8,823 bases of DNA, taken from assembly GCA_046153015.1 (NCBI GenBank), contig JBJXGF010000105.1, positions 1 to 8,823 on the forward strand. Reading direction: 5' to 3'. Position numbers and translations under genes: made by a program. Shown in pieces: positions 1 through 6,460 of the stretch. The notes under the pieces are model-generated. The model worked only from the letters and a program-made list of their open reading frames with translations. It was not told where the DNA came from and searched no databases. This DNA comes from JBJXGF01 sp046153015 (GTDB lineage Bacteria; Actinomycetota; Acidimicrobiia; Acidimicrobiales; CAIXPF01). Position 1 is the stretch's first letter, and every line of letters begins with the position of its first letter.

Positions 1-1
1 C

Positions 2-538
2 GCCGGGGCGGCGGGCGAGCTCGGCGTCGACGCCGCCCGCCTGCACGGGCTGGTGGTGGCGGTGAGCGCGGCGCTCACCGGCGCGGTGGGCGCGGTCGTC
101 GCCCTCCACGAGGGTGCGGCCACGGCCCAGCTTGCCTCGGCGGGCTGGTGGTTGGCGCCGCCCGTGCTGGCCGCGCTGCTGGGTGGGATGAACTCGGTGG
201 AGGGGCCGTTCCTCGGCGCGGCGGCGCTGATCGCGCTGCGGGTGGCGCTGAGCGGCCGTCCGCACGTGGCGCTGGCCGTGGCCGCCGCGGCGACGCTGCT
301 CTCGCTGGCGACCCTCGGCCGCGACGGGCTGTGGGGCCTCGCCACGCGCGGCGGCCGGTTCGAGGTGCTCGGCCCGCCGGGGCTGCGCCTCGCCGGCTGG
401 TCGGGGCCGTCCTGGTCGGGGCCGTCCTGGTCGGGGTCGTCCTGGTGGGGGTCGTCGGGGCTGGCGGCGCGCGGGGCGAGCGCTCGCCGCCCACCACGCC
501 GCTCGGCTAGCGTTACCGGCCGCGCGAAACCGACCTAG
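2..538 (+). CDS. livM: Branched-chain amino acid ABC transporter permease, LivM type (3' part)
   Basis: Partial gene: the frame is open from base 2 and gives 178 residues ending in TAG at 536-538. It is the C-terminal half of an inner-membrane permease of the LivH/LivM family, which moves branched-chain amino acids or similar solutes with a LivG/LivF ATPase pair. The first visible residues (AGELGVDAARLHGLV) resemble the end of the EAA loop that contacts the ATPase. Hydrophobic segments follow, then LLGGMNSVEGPFLGA, which matches the family's GGxGSxxGPxxGA signature, and a last helix ending in RDGLWGL, where LivM proteins normally stop. The roughly 65 residues beyond that are not family-like. 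They contain a five-residue repeat (WSGPS) and an Arg/Ala-rich end, so the true C-terminus is uncertain. The substrate cannot be told from this fragment. The next gene starts 25 bases downstream on the same strand. Confidence 0.82.
   Translation, partial: AGAAGELGVDAARLHGLVVAVSAALTGAVGAVVALHEGAATAQLASAGWWLAPPVLAALLGGMNSVEGPFLGAAALIALRVALSGRPHVALAVAAAATLLSLATLGRDGLWGLATRGGRFEVLGPPGLRLAGWSGPSWSGPSWSGSSWWGSSGLAARGASARRPPRRSASVTGRAKPT
397..456 (+). repeat. 15-base tandem repeat in the livM tail, four units
   Basis: Four consecutive units of ctggtcggggccgtc lie at 397-411, 412-426, 427-441 and 442-456. The first two are identical, the third has one change (c to t) and the fourth has two. The unit is a multiple of three, so copy changes keep the frame. 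In the livM frame it encodes W-S-G-P-S type repeats. In the +1 frame it would encode a hydrophobic LVGAV repeat. Confidence 0.9.
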
Positions 539-563
539 CTCCGCAGGGCCCCGCCTCGCCCGC

Positions 564-1625
564 GTGGTCTCGATCGCGGCGGCCTTGGCGCTGCTGCTCG
601 AGGCCAGCCCAGCCGCCGCCCAGAGCGGCGAGCTGGACGCTACGCGCCGTCGAGCACAGAGCGCCGCCGCCCAGTACGCTGCCGCCGAGGCCGTCCTCGG
701 CCGCCTCGACCAGGAGCTCGAGCGGCTCGGCCGGGAGACCGTCGACGCGGAAGCCCGGTTGGGTGAGGCGTCGGCGGCGGTGCGGGCGGTGGCCGTGAGC
801 CGATACATCCGGGCCGGCGACGAGCTGAGCGTGCTCGCCGACGACGACCTCAACCGCCAGGCCCGGGCCGACGCGCTGGCCCGCTTCGCCCTCGGCCGCA
901 CCGACGACGCGCTCGATGACTACCGCGCCGCCCGCAGCGACCTGACCGGCGCATCGGACGAGCTCGCCCGCCGCCAGGCCGAGCAGCGCAAGGCGCTGGC
1001 CCGCCTCGAGCAGGCCCGCGCCGGGCTCGACAAGGAGCTCACGCGCCTCGAGGCGCTCGACCGGGAGCGCCGGGCGGCCGCCGAGCGACGCCGCGCGGAG
1101 GAGGCGGCCCAGCGGGCGAAGGCAGCCGCGGACTCAGCGGCGGCGGCGAAGGCGGCCGCCGCCGCGAAACGGACCGCGGCCGCCGCCGAGGCGCAGGAGG
1201 CGCCGCCGACGCGAGGTCGCAGCCCGGCGGTGGGCGGGAGCGGCTGGGTGTGCCCGGTGGACGGGCCGGTCGTGTTCAGCGACACCTGGGGCGCCCCCCG
1301 CTCGGGGGGCCGCCGCCACAAGGGCGTCGACATGATGTCGCCGTCCGGCACACCGATCGTCGCTCCGGTCAGCGGTGTGGTGACCACCAAGAGCAGTGGT
1401 CTGGGCGGGTTGAGCTTCTACCTGCAGGGCGACGACGGCAACGAGTACTACGGCGCCCACCTGAGTCGATACGGCGAAACCGGCGCGGTCGAATCCGGCG
1501 CGGTGATCGGCTACGTGGGCGCCACCGGGAACGCCCGCGGCGGGGCGCCTCACCTGCACTTCGAGATCCATCCCGGCCGCGGCGCCCCGATCAACCCCTA
1601 CCCGACGGTCGCCCGGAGCTGCTGA
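564..1625 (+). CDS. Secreted coiled-coil M23 (LytM) family metallopeptidase
   Basis: A 353-residue protein, probably a cell-wall endopeptidase that cuts peptidoglycan cross-links, or an activator of another hydrolase. Residues 1-20 form a hydrophobic signal-like segment ending AAAQ, so export is likely. Residues 22-215 are Ala/Arg/Glu-rich and predicted coiled coil, as in EnvC- and RipA-like hydrolase proteins. The M23 domain spans about 228-353 and keeps the zinc and catalytic signatures: H252 and D256 in HKGVD, and H330-L-H332 in HLHFEIH. All key residues are present, so it looks catalytically competent, unlike degenerate activators. C230 and the terminal C353 flank the domain and could form a disulfide. 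The start is GTG 564. No other ATG, GTG or TTG exists upstream in the frame, and there is no clear ribosome binding site. It lies 25 bases after livM and converges on fabI. Confidence 0.88.
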   Translation: MVSIAAALALLLEASPAAAQSGELDATRRRAQSAAAQYAAAEAVLGRLDQELERLGRETVDAEARLGEASAAVRAVAVSRYIRAGDELSVLADDDLNRQARADALARFALGRTDDALDDYRAARSDLTGASDELARRQAEQRKALARLEQARAGLDKELTRLEALDRERRAAAERRRAEEAAQRAKAAADSAAAAKAAAAAKRTAAAAEAQEAPPTRGRSPAVGGSGWVCPVDGPVVFSDTWGAPRSGGRRHKGVDMMSPSGTPIVAPVSGVVTTKSSGLGGLSFYLQGDDGNEYYGAHLSRYGETGAVESGAVIGYVGATGNARGGAPHLHFEIHPGRGAPINPYPTVARSC

Positions 1626-1638
1626 CGCCGACTCCATT

Positions 1639-1664
1639 GCGCCGACTCGATATCGATTCGGCGC
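1639..1664. repeat. 26-base near-perfect palindrome between convergent genes
   Basis: The two 13-base arms starting gcgccga and ending tcggcgc pair at 12 of 13 positions (one c/t mismatch) around the perfect core tcgatatcga. It lies 13 bases after the peptidase stop and about 70 bases after the fabI stop. It could act as a bidirectional terminator hairpin or a dimeric protein site. No T-run follows, so it is not a classical intrinsic terminator. Confidence 0.75.
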
Positions 1665-1686
1665 GACGGTTCGATTCGGCGCGACG
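1653..1686 (+). repeat. 16-base direct repeat, two copies 18 bases apart
   Basis: The sequence tcgattcggcgcgacg occurs at 1653-1668 and 1671-1686, separated by gt. The first copy overlaps the right arm of the 26-base palindrome. After the second copy, cggcg-cga-cgccg (1677-1689) could form a short hairpin. No coding frame explains it. Confidence 0.85.
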
Positions 1687-1695
1687 CCGCCTGGA

Positions 1696-1725
1696 GGGGC
1701 GCCGCCGGGCGGGGCGCCGCCGGGT
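1696..1725 (+). repeat. 15-base tandem repeat, two copies, hairpin-capable
   Basis: The sequence ggggcgccgccggg plus one base occurs at 1696-1710 and 1711-1725, ending in c and t respectively. Each copy holds the self-complementary ggcgcc, so the two copies can pair with each other across a 9-base loop. It sits just beyond the end of fabI and could help terminate fabI transcripts. It is a separate repeat family from the tcgattcggcgcgacg pair. Confidence 0.8.
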
Positions 1726-1732
1726 AGGGCGC

Positions 1733-2500
1733 TCAGGCCCCGATGGCGTGGTAGCCGCCGTCGACGTGGACCAGCTCGCCGGTAGTCATCGGGAACCAGT
1801 CCGACAGCAGCGCCACGCAGGCCCGTGCCACTGCCGAGGAGTCGGCCACGTCCCAACCGAGCGGCGCCCGGGCGGCGAAGGCGCCTTCGAACGCGGCGAA
1901 TCCGGGGATCGACTTGGCGGCGATGGTCTTGATCGGTCCGGCGGCCACGAGGTTGACCCGGATGCGGCTGGGCCCGAGATCCCGGGCCAGGTAGCGCGAG
2001 GTCGACTCCAGCGCGGCCTTCGCCACCCCCATCCAGTCATAGGCCGGCCACGCCACCCGGGCGTCGAAGTCGAGGCCCACGATTGAGCCTCCCTCGCTCA
2101 TCAGCGGCGCCACCGCTTCGGCCAGCGCCTTGAGCGAATACGCCGACACGTGGAGCGCGACCGCGACGTCGTCCCACCCGGCGCCCATGAAGTTGCCGCC
2201 GAGGCAGGACTCGGGCGCGAACGCAATGGCGTGGAGGGCGCCGTCGAGGCGGCCCCACTTGGCCGCCAGCAGCTCACGCGCCTTGCTCAGGTGGTCGGGC
2301 ACGGTCACGTCGAGCTCGAACACCTCGGGCGGGCCTTCGAGCTTGCGGGCCACCCGCTCGGTGAGCGACAGGCCCCGCCCGGCGCCGGTGAGCACGACCT
2401 CTGCGCCCTCCGCCTGAGCCAGCTTGGCCACGCCGAAGGCCAGCGACGCGTCGGTCAGCACGCCGGTGACGAGGATGCGCTTGCCGTCGAGCAATCCCAT
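1733..2500 (-). CDS. fabI: Enoyl-[acyl-carrier-protein] reductase (NADH), FabI/InhA type
   Basis: A 255-residue cytoplasmic enzyme for the last reduction of each fatty acid elongation cycle (FAS II), turning trans-2-enoyl-ACP into acyl-ACP. The start (MGLLDGKRILVTGVLTDASL) is the FabI/InhA nucleotide-binding strand and loop. The catalytic pair is Y154 and K161 in PAYDWMGVAKAALES, matching InhA Y158 and K165, with DFD at 144-146 matching the InhA F149 region. LVAAGPIKT (184-192) and the C-terminal VDGG are also family marks. Where InhA has S94, G96 and M98, this protein has A91, A93 and A95. The substrate loop after GPI is about 20 residues, against about 30 in InhA, by my memory of that sequence. 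It stands alone, divergent from npdG and without the fabG neighbour of mycobacterial inhA. The ATG at 2500 sits 9 bases from a -10 element. Confidence 0.93.
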   Translation of the reverse strand: MGLLDGKRILVTGVLTDASLAFGVAKLAQAEGAEVVLTGAGRGLSLTERVARKLEGPPEVFELDVTVPDHLSKARELLAAKWGRLDGALHAIAFAPESCLGGNFMGAGWDDVAVALHVSAYSLKALAEAVAPLMSEGGSIVGLDFDARVAWPAYDWMGVAKAALESTSRYLARDLGPSRIRVNLVAAGPIKTIAAKSIPGFAAFEGAFAARAPLGWDVADSSAVARACVALLSDWFPMTTGELVHVDGGYHAIGA

Positions 2501-2509
2501 GGATGCGGG

Positions 2510-2517
2510 ACGTTACC
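2510..2517 (-). promoter_or_regulatory. -10 element for fabI, probably leaderless
   Basis: Read on the minus strand this is GGTAACGT. The TAACGT hexamer (2510-2515) fits the actinobacterial -10 consensus TANNNT, and its last T lies 9 bases from the fabI ATG. That would place transcription start at or within a base or two of the start codon. There is no Shine-Dalgarno in the 9-base gap. Confidence 0.6.
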
Positions 2518-2536
2518 GCGCGCGCCCGGCCGCCCC

Positions 2537-2544
2537 GGTAGGGT
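2537..2544 (+). promoter_or_regulatory. -10 element for npdG, probably leaderless
   Basis: GGTAGGGT, with hexamer TAGGGT at 2539-2544, fits TANNNT. Its last T is 8 bases before the GTG at 2553, and no Shine-Dalgarno lies between. This supports both the promoter call and the choice of GTG 2553 as start. The 21-base gap to the fabI -10 means the two promoters must share their upstream (-35) DNA. Confidence 0.6.
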
Positions 2545-2552
2545 TGGCGCCC

Positions 2553-3284
2553 GTGAAGATCGGGGTGCTGGGCGCCACCGGACCGGCAGGCAGCTCATTG
2601 GCGGCCCGGCTGGCGTCGGTCGGCTACGACGTGGTGATGGGTTCTCGGTCCAAGTATCGGGCCATGGAGAGCCGGGACGAGGTGGTCGAGCGCTGGGGCG
2701 GCTTCAACCTCTCGCTCGAGGCCGGCTCGAACGAGGACGCGGCCGAGGCCGACATGGTGTTCGTCGCCACCCCGTGGGACGCGGCCGCTTCCACGGTCAA
2801 GGGCCTGAGCGCCCGCCTCGACGGCAAGGTGGTCGTGTCGATGGCCAACGCCCTGGCCAAGGTCGGCCACGAGTTCCAGCCGCTCGTGCCCCCCCGGGGC
2901 TCGGTGGCGGCCAGCGTCCAGGCGGCGCTGCCCCGGGCCCACGTGGCCGCCGCCCTGCACCACGTGCCGGCGCGCGAGCTCGGCCACCTGAGCCATCCGG
3001 TCATCTCCGACGTGCTGGTCTGCGCCGACGACCCGGCCGCGTCGGCGCTCACCTGCGAGGTGGTCGGCAAGATCCCCGACCTGCGCCCCCTCGAGGCGGG
3101 TGAGCTGTCGAACGCGGCGCCGATCGAGGCGTTCGCCGCCGTGCTCCTCCAGCTCAACGTGCGGTACAAGACCCGGGTGGCGGTGCGTTTCACCGGGCTC
3201 GACCGGCTGGACAAGCCCCGCCAGCCGACGCCGCGCCCGAACGCGCCGGCCGAGGCGGACCACGAGCAGGATCAGCAGCCATGA
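2553..3284 (+). CDS. npdG: NADPH-dependent F420 reductase (F420H2:NADP+ oxidoreductase)
   Basis: A 243-residue cytoplasmic enzyme that transfers hydride between NADP(H) and the deazaflavin coenzyme F420. The N-terminal Rossmann fold opens with MKIGVLGATGPAG (G7, G10, G13). GSRSKYRA at 30-37 carries Ser/Arg residues expected to bind the 2'-phosphate of NADPH. VFVATPW (69-75) follows the family pattern. The C-terminal part, LRPLEAGELSNAAPIEAF (178-195) and LLQLNVRYK (198-206), matches the conserved helical substrate region of this family. The last 25 or so residues form a Pro/Gln-rich tail beyond the usual end. The start is GTG 2553. Longer in-frame starts back to 2424 would overlap fabI and place residues before the MKIGVLG strand. 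It overlaps mshC by 4 bases (ATGA), so translation is probably coupled. Confidence 0.85.
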   Translation: MKIGVLGATGPAGSSLAARLASVGYDVVMGSRSKYRAMESRDEVVERWGGFNLSLEAGSNEDAAEADMVFVATPWDAAASTVKGLSARLDGKVVVSMANALAKVGHEFQPLVPPRGSVAASVQAALPRAHVAAALHHVPARELGHLSHPVISDVLVCADDPAASALTCEVVGKIPDLRPLEAGELSNAAPIEAFAAVLLQLNVRYKTRVAVRFTGLDRLDKPRQPTPRPNAPAEADHEQDQQP

Positions 3285-4426
3285 GCAGCGCGCAGCCCGG
3301 CGGTCCGATGCACCTGTTCGACACGGCCCGCGGCGAGGTCGTGCCGTTCGAGCCGGGACGCGTGGTCACGATGTACACGTGCGGCATCACCCCCTACGAC
3401 GCCACCCACCTCGGCCACGCCGCCACCTACCTCACCTATGACGTGCTGCAGCGCCGCCTGCGCGACCTCGGCCACGAGACCCGCTGCGTCCGCAACATCA
3501 CCGACGTCGACGACCCGCTGCTCGACAAGGCCCGCGAGCTCGGCCTGCACTACCTCGACCTCGCGGCGGCCGAGGTGGCCAAGTTCGACGACGACATGGA
3601 GGCGCTGGGCATGCTCCCGGCGTACACCGAGCCGCGGGCCACCTCCGCCATACCGGAGATCCGCAAGCTGATCGGCGAGCTGATCGAACGGGGCCACGCC
3701 TACGAGCACGCCGACGGCGGGGTGTTCTTCGACGTGACCACCTACCCCAAGTTCGGCCAGGTCAGCCACTACGACGAGGCGACCATGCTGCGCTTCGCCG
3801 CCGAGCGGGGCGGCAACGTGGCCGACCCCCGCAAGCGGCACCCGCTCGATTTCGTGCTCTGGCAGCCCTCGGCCGACGGGGAGCCGGCCTGGGAGTCGCT
3901 CTGGGGGCCGGGCCGGCCCGGCTGGCACATCGAGTGCTCGGCGCTGGCCATGCGCGACCTCGGCGAGTCGATCGACCTACACGGCGGCGGCGCCGACCTC
4001 ATCTTCCCCCATCACGAGTGCGAAGCGGCGCAGAGCGAATGCGTGACCGGCCGCCCGTTCGTGAAGCACTGGATGCACCAGGCGATGGTGGCCAAGGACG
4101 GCCACAAGATGTCGAAGTCGCTCGGCAACCTGGTGTTCGTGTCGGTGCTGCGCAAGGACTGGGACCCGCGCGCCATCCGCCTTGCGGTGATCGCCCACCA
4201 CTACCGCACCTCCTGGGAGTGGAACGACGAGCTGATGCCGGCCGCCGCCCGCCGCCTCGACACTTGGCGCGCCGCCGACGCGGGCGACGGGGCGCTGGCC
4301 GAGGTCCGGGCCGCGTTGGACGACGACCTCGACACGCCCGCCGCCATCGCCGCCATCGACCGCGCCGCAGCCGCGGGCGCGGGCGTGTCGGAGGCGGCGC
4401 AGCTGCTCGGCGTCGATCTGCGGTGA
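3281..4426 (+). CDS. mshC: L-cysteine:1D-myo-inositol 2-amino-2-deoxy-glucopyranoside ligase (mycothiol ligase)
   Basis: A 381-residue ATP-dependent ligase that joins cysteine to GlcN-inositol, the third step of mycothiol synthesis. It is a class I cysteinyl-tRNA synthetase homologue. TMYTCGITPYDATHLGHA (30-47) is the MshC form of the HIGH region; CysRS normally reads CGPTVYDxxHIGN. Likely zinc ligands are C34, C219 (WHIEC) and a histidine in FPHH (242-245). T37, T74 (NITDVDD) and W215 fit the cysteine-binding residues known from mycobacterial MshC. The KMSKS loop is at 276-280. At 381 residues it is shorter than the roughly 414 of the M. tuberculosis enzyme, mainly at the N-terminus and near the C-terminus, and it lacks the tRNA anticodon-binding domain of CysRS. 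The ATG overlaps the npdG stop. M10 is an alternative start. Confidence 0.92.
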   Translation: MSSAQPGGPMHLFDTARGEVVPFEPGRVVTMYTCGITPYDATHLGHAATYLTYDVLQRRLRDLGHETRCVRNITDVDDPLLDKARELGLHYLDLAAAEVAKFDDDMEALGMLPAYTEPRATSAIPEIRKLIGELIERGHAYEHADGGVFFDVTTYPKFGQVSHYDEATMLRFAAERGGNVADPRKRHPLDFVLWQPSADGEPAWESLWGPGRPGWHIECSALAMRDLGESIDLHGGGADLIFPHHECEAAQSECVTGRPFVKHWMHQAMVAKDGHKMSKSLGNLVFVSVLRKDWDPRAIRLAVIAHHYRTSWEWNDELMPAAARRLDTWRAADAGDGALAEVRAALDDDLDTPAAIAAIDRAAAAGAGVSEAAQLLGVDLR

Positions 4427-4477
4427 CCCGGAGGCGGGCCCTCGGCAGGAACTCCGTCGGGGCCGGCGCCCACCCCG

Positions 4478-4485
4478 GGTAGGCT
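4478..4485 (+). promoter_or_regulatory. -10 element for thrS, probably leaderless
   Basis: GGTAGGCT, with hexamer TAGGCT at 4480-4485, ends 10 bases before the thrS ATG. The short spacer (cgctcgcgct) has no Shine-Dalgarno. It lies in the 69-base gap after mshC, so thrS probably has its own promoter rather than relying on read-through. Confidence 0.55.
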
Positions 4486-4495
4486 CGCTCGCGCT

Positions 4496-6460
4496 ATGAC
4501 AGAGATCACGGTCACGCTTCCCGACGGCTCCTCGCGCTCGCTGCGGGCGGGTGCAACCGGCGCCGACCTGGCCGCCGCCATCGGGCCCCGGCTGGCGAAG
4601 GCCGCCGTGATCACCACGGTCGACGGCGCCGAGCGTGACCTCGGCGCCCCCCTGCCCGACGGCGCGTCGGTGGGCGTGGTCACCGCCGACAGCGAACGCG
4701 GGCTTTACACCATCCGCCATTCCACCGCCCACGTGCTGGCCCAGGCGGTGCTCGAGCTGTTCCCCGGGGCCACCTTCGCCATCGGCCCGCCCATCGAGAA
4801 CGGCTTCTACTACGACTTCGAGCTGCCCGGCGGGCGGACCTTCACCCCCGAGGACCTCGAGCGCATCGACGCCAAGATGCGCGAGATCATCGCCGCCGAC
4901 CAGGCCTTCGAGATGCGGGAGCTGTCGGTGGCCGAGGGCCTCGAGCTCTTCGAGGCGCACCCCTACAAGCGGGCGGTGATCGAGGGCGTGGCCGAGGACC
5001 CCACCTCGGCGACCGACGCCGGCGTGGTGCGCACCTACCGCAACACCGAGCGGTTCGTCGATCTCTGCCGCGGACCCCACGTGCCCTCCACCAAGGCGCA
5101 TCTCGGGCACTTCAAGCTCCAGCGCGTGGCCGGCGCCTACTGGCGCGGCGACGAGCGCCAGCCCATGCTCCAGCGCATCTACGGCACGGCGTGGGATTCC
5201 AAGGCCCGCCTCGAGGAGCACCTCCGCCTCCTCGAGGAGGCGGAGAAGCGCGACCACCGCCGCCTCGCCGTGGAGCTCGACCTGCTGTCGTTCCCCTCCG
5301 AGCTCGGCGCCGGCCTGGCCGTGTGGCACCCGAAGGGGGCCATCGTCCGCAAGCTGATCGAGGACTACTCCCGCGCCCGCCATCAGCGCGGCGGCTACGA
5401 GTTCGTCTACACGCCGCATCTCGCCCGCTCGGACCTGTTCGAGACGAGCGGCCATCTCGACTTCTACAAGGACGGGATGTACCCGCCGATGGAGATGGAC
5501 AACGGCGTCTACTACCCCAAGCCGATGAACTGCCCGATGCACTGCCTCATCTACCGGTCGAGGCAGCGCTCGTACCGGGAGCTGCCGCTGCGGCTCTTCG
5601 AGCTCGGCACCGTGTACCGCTACGAGCGGGCCGGCACCCTTCATGGCCTGCTGCGCATCCGCGGCTTCACCCAGGACGACTCGCACATCTACTGCACCGA
5701 GGAGCAGATGCCCGAGGAGATCGCGTCGCTCCTCGAGTTCGTGCTGTCGGTGCTGCGGGCGTTCGGCTTCACCGACTTCGAGGCCGACCTGGCCACCCGC
5801 GACCCCGACAAGTCGATCGGCGAGGACCACGTGTGGGAGCGGGCGACCGCAGCCCTCGCCGCCGCCCTCGAGCGTCACGGCCTGCCCTACGAGGTCGACG
5901 AGGGAGGCGCCGCGTTCTACGGCCCGAAGATCGACGTAAAGGTGCGCGACGCCATCGGGCGCAAGTGGCAGCTCTCGACGATCCAGCTCGACTTCAATGA
6001 GCCCGACCGTTTCGGGCTCGAGTACGTGGGCGCCGACAACGCCCGGCACCGGCCGGTGATGCTCCACCGGGCGCTGCTCGGCTCGATCGAGCGTTTCTTC
6101 GGGGTGCTGCTCGAGCACTACGGCGGCGCCCTGCCCACCTGGCTCTCGCCGGTGCAGGCCCGCGTCCTGCCCGTGCGGGACGAGCACGAGGGCTACGCCG
6201 GCGAGGTGCTGGCGTCGCTCCGCGGGGCCGGCGTGCGGGCCGAGGTGGCCGAGGCCGACGAGCCCCTCGGCGCCCGCATCCGGCGGGCGAAGCTCGAACG
6301 CATCCCCTACGTGCTGGTGGTGGGGGCTGACGACGTCGAGGCCGGCACGGTCGGGGTCAACCCCAGGGGCGGGGAGGTCGAGCGGGGGGTCGCGCTCACG
6401 GCGTTCGTGGAGCGCCTGGCTGCCGAGGCCGCCCCGTTCGCGGCGTTCGGGGCGCTGTGA
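4496..6460 (+). CDS. thrS: Threonyl-tRNA synthetase
   Basis: A 654-residue class II aminoacyl-tRNA synthetase that charges tRNA-Thr. Domains in order: TGS (about 1-64); editing domain that removes mischarged serine, with H75-x3-H79 (HSTAH) and C191-x3-H195 (CRGPH); the catalytic core from about 255; and an anticodon-binding domain from about 552. Zinc ligands in the core align as C346 (MNCPMHC), H397 (DDSHIYC) and H524 (VMLHRA). Motif 2 is around R375 (YRYERAGTLHGLLRIRGFTQ), and R533 (SIERF) is the motif 3 arginine. All key residues are present, so it should be fully active and editing-competent. The ATG at 4496 is placed by the -10 element just upstream. No T-box leader can fit in the 69-base gap. 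The stop overlaps the GTG of the HIT gene. Confidence 0.97.
   Translation: MTEITVTLPDGSSRSLRAGATGADLAAAIGPRLAKAAVITTVDGAERDLGAPLPDGASVGVVTADSERGLYTIRHSTAHVLAQAVLELFPGATFAIGPPIENGFYYDFELPGGRTFTPEDLERIDAKMREIIAADQAFEMRELSVAEGLELFEAHPYKRAVIEGVAEDPTSATDAGVVRTYRNTERFVDLCRGPHVPSTKAHLGHFKLQRVAGAYWRGDERQPMLQRIYGTAWDSKARLEEHLRLLEEAEKRDHRRLAVELDLLSFPSELGAGLAVWHPKGAIVRKLIEDYSRARHQRGGYEFVYTPHLARSDLFETSGHLDFYKDGMYPPMEMDNGVYYPKPMNCPMHCLIYRSRQRSYRELPLRLFELGTVYRYERAGTLHGLLRIRGFTQDDSHIYCTEEQMPEEIASLLEFVLSVLRAFGFTDFEADLATRDPDKSIGEDHVWERATAALAAALERHGLPYEVDEGGAAFYGPKIDVKVRDAIGRKWQLSTIQLDFNEPDRFGLEYVGADNARHRPVMLHRALLGSIERFFGVLLEHYGGALPTWLSPVQARVLPVRDEHEGYAGEVLASLRGAGVRAEVAEADEPLGARIRRAKLERIPYVLVVGADDVEAGTVGVNPRGGEVERGVALTAFVERLAAEAAPFAAFGAL

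Noticed and set aside
508..513. TAGCGT as a -10 element for the M23 peptidase
   Set aside because: It fits TANNNT but lacks the preceding GG of the other sites, lies inside the end of livM and is about 50 bases from the GTG with no Shine-Dalgarno. It is possible but too weak to list.
1668..1677. ggttcgattc resembles the T-loop of a tRNA
   Set aside because: The flanking bases do not pair into a T-stem and there is no acceptor stem, D-arm or anticodon arm around it. It is part of the 16-base direct repeat.
2424..2552. Upstream extension of npdG to an ATG at 2424
   Set aside because: It would overlap the start of fabI and its promoter and add residues before the Rossmann strand MKIGVLG. GTG 2553 fits the family and the -10 element.
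3281..4426. Cysteinyl-tRNA synthetase (cysS) as the identity of this gene
   Set aside because: CGITPYDATHLGHA in place of CGPTVYD with HIGN, plus the missing C-terminal tRNA-binding part, fits MshC better.
4427..4495. T-box or other riboswitch ahead of thrS
   Set aside because: The gap is 69 bases, too short for a T-box, and the -10 element ends 10 bases before the ATG, leaving no leader. A small gggc-cggc-gccc hairpin at 4460-4471 lies upstream of the -10.
3977..6187. Very long open frame on the minus strand (736 codons)
   Set aside because: It lies wholly antisense to mshC and thrS, both certain from catalytic motifs, and its product is Gly/Ala/Val/Arg-rich without motifs. It is the usual shadow frame of GC-rich DNA. 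The long frames at 1134-1856 (-), 2150-3103 (+), 6307-7482 (-) and 6489-7706 (+) are rejected for the same reason.
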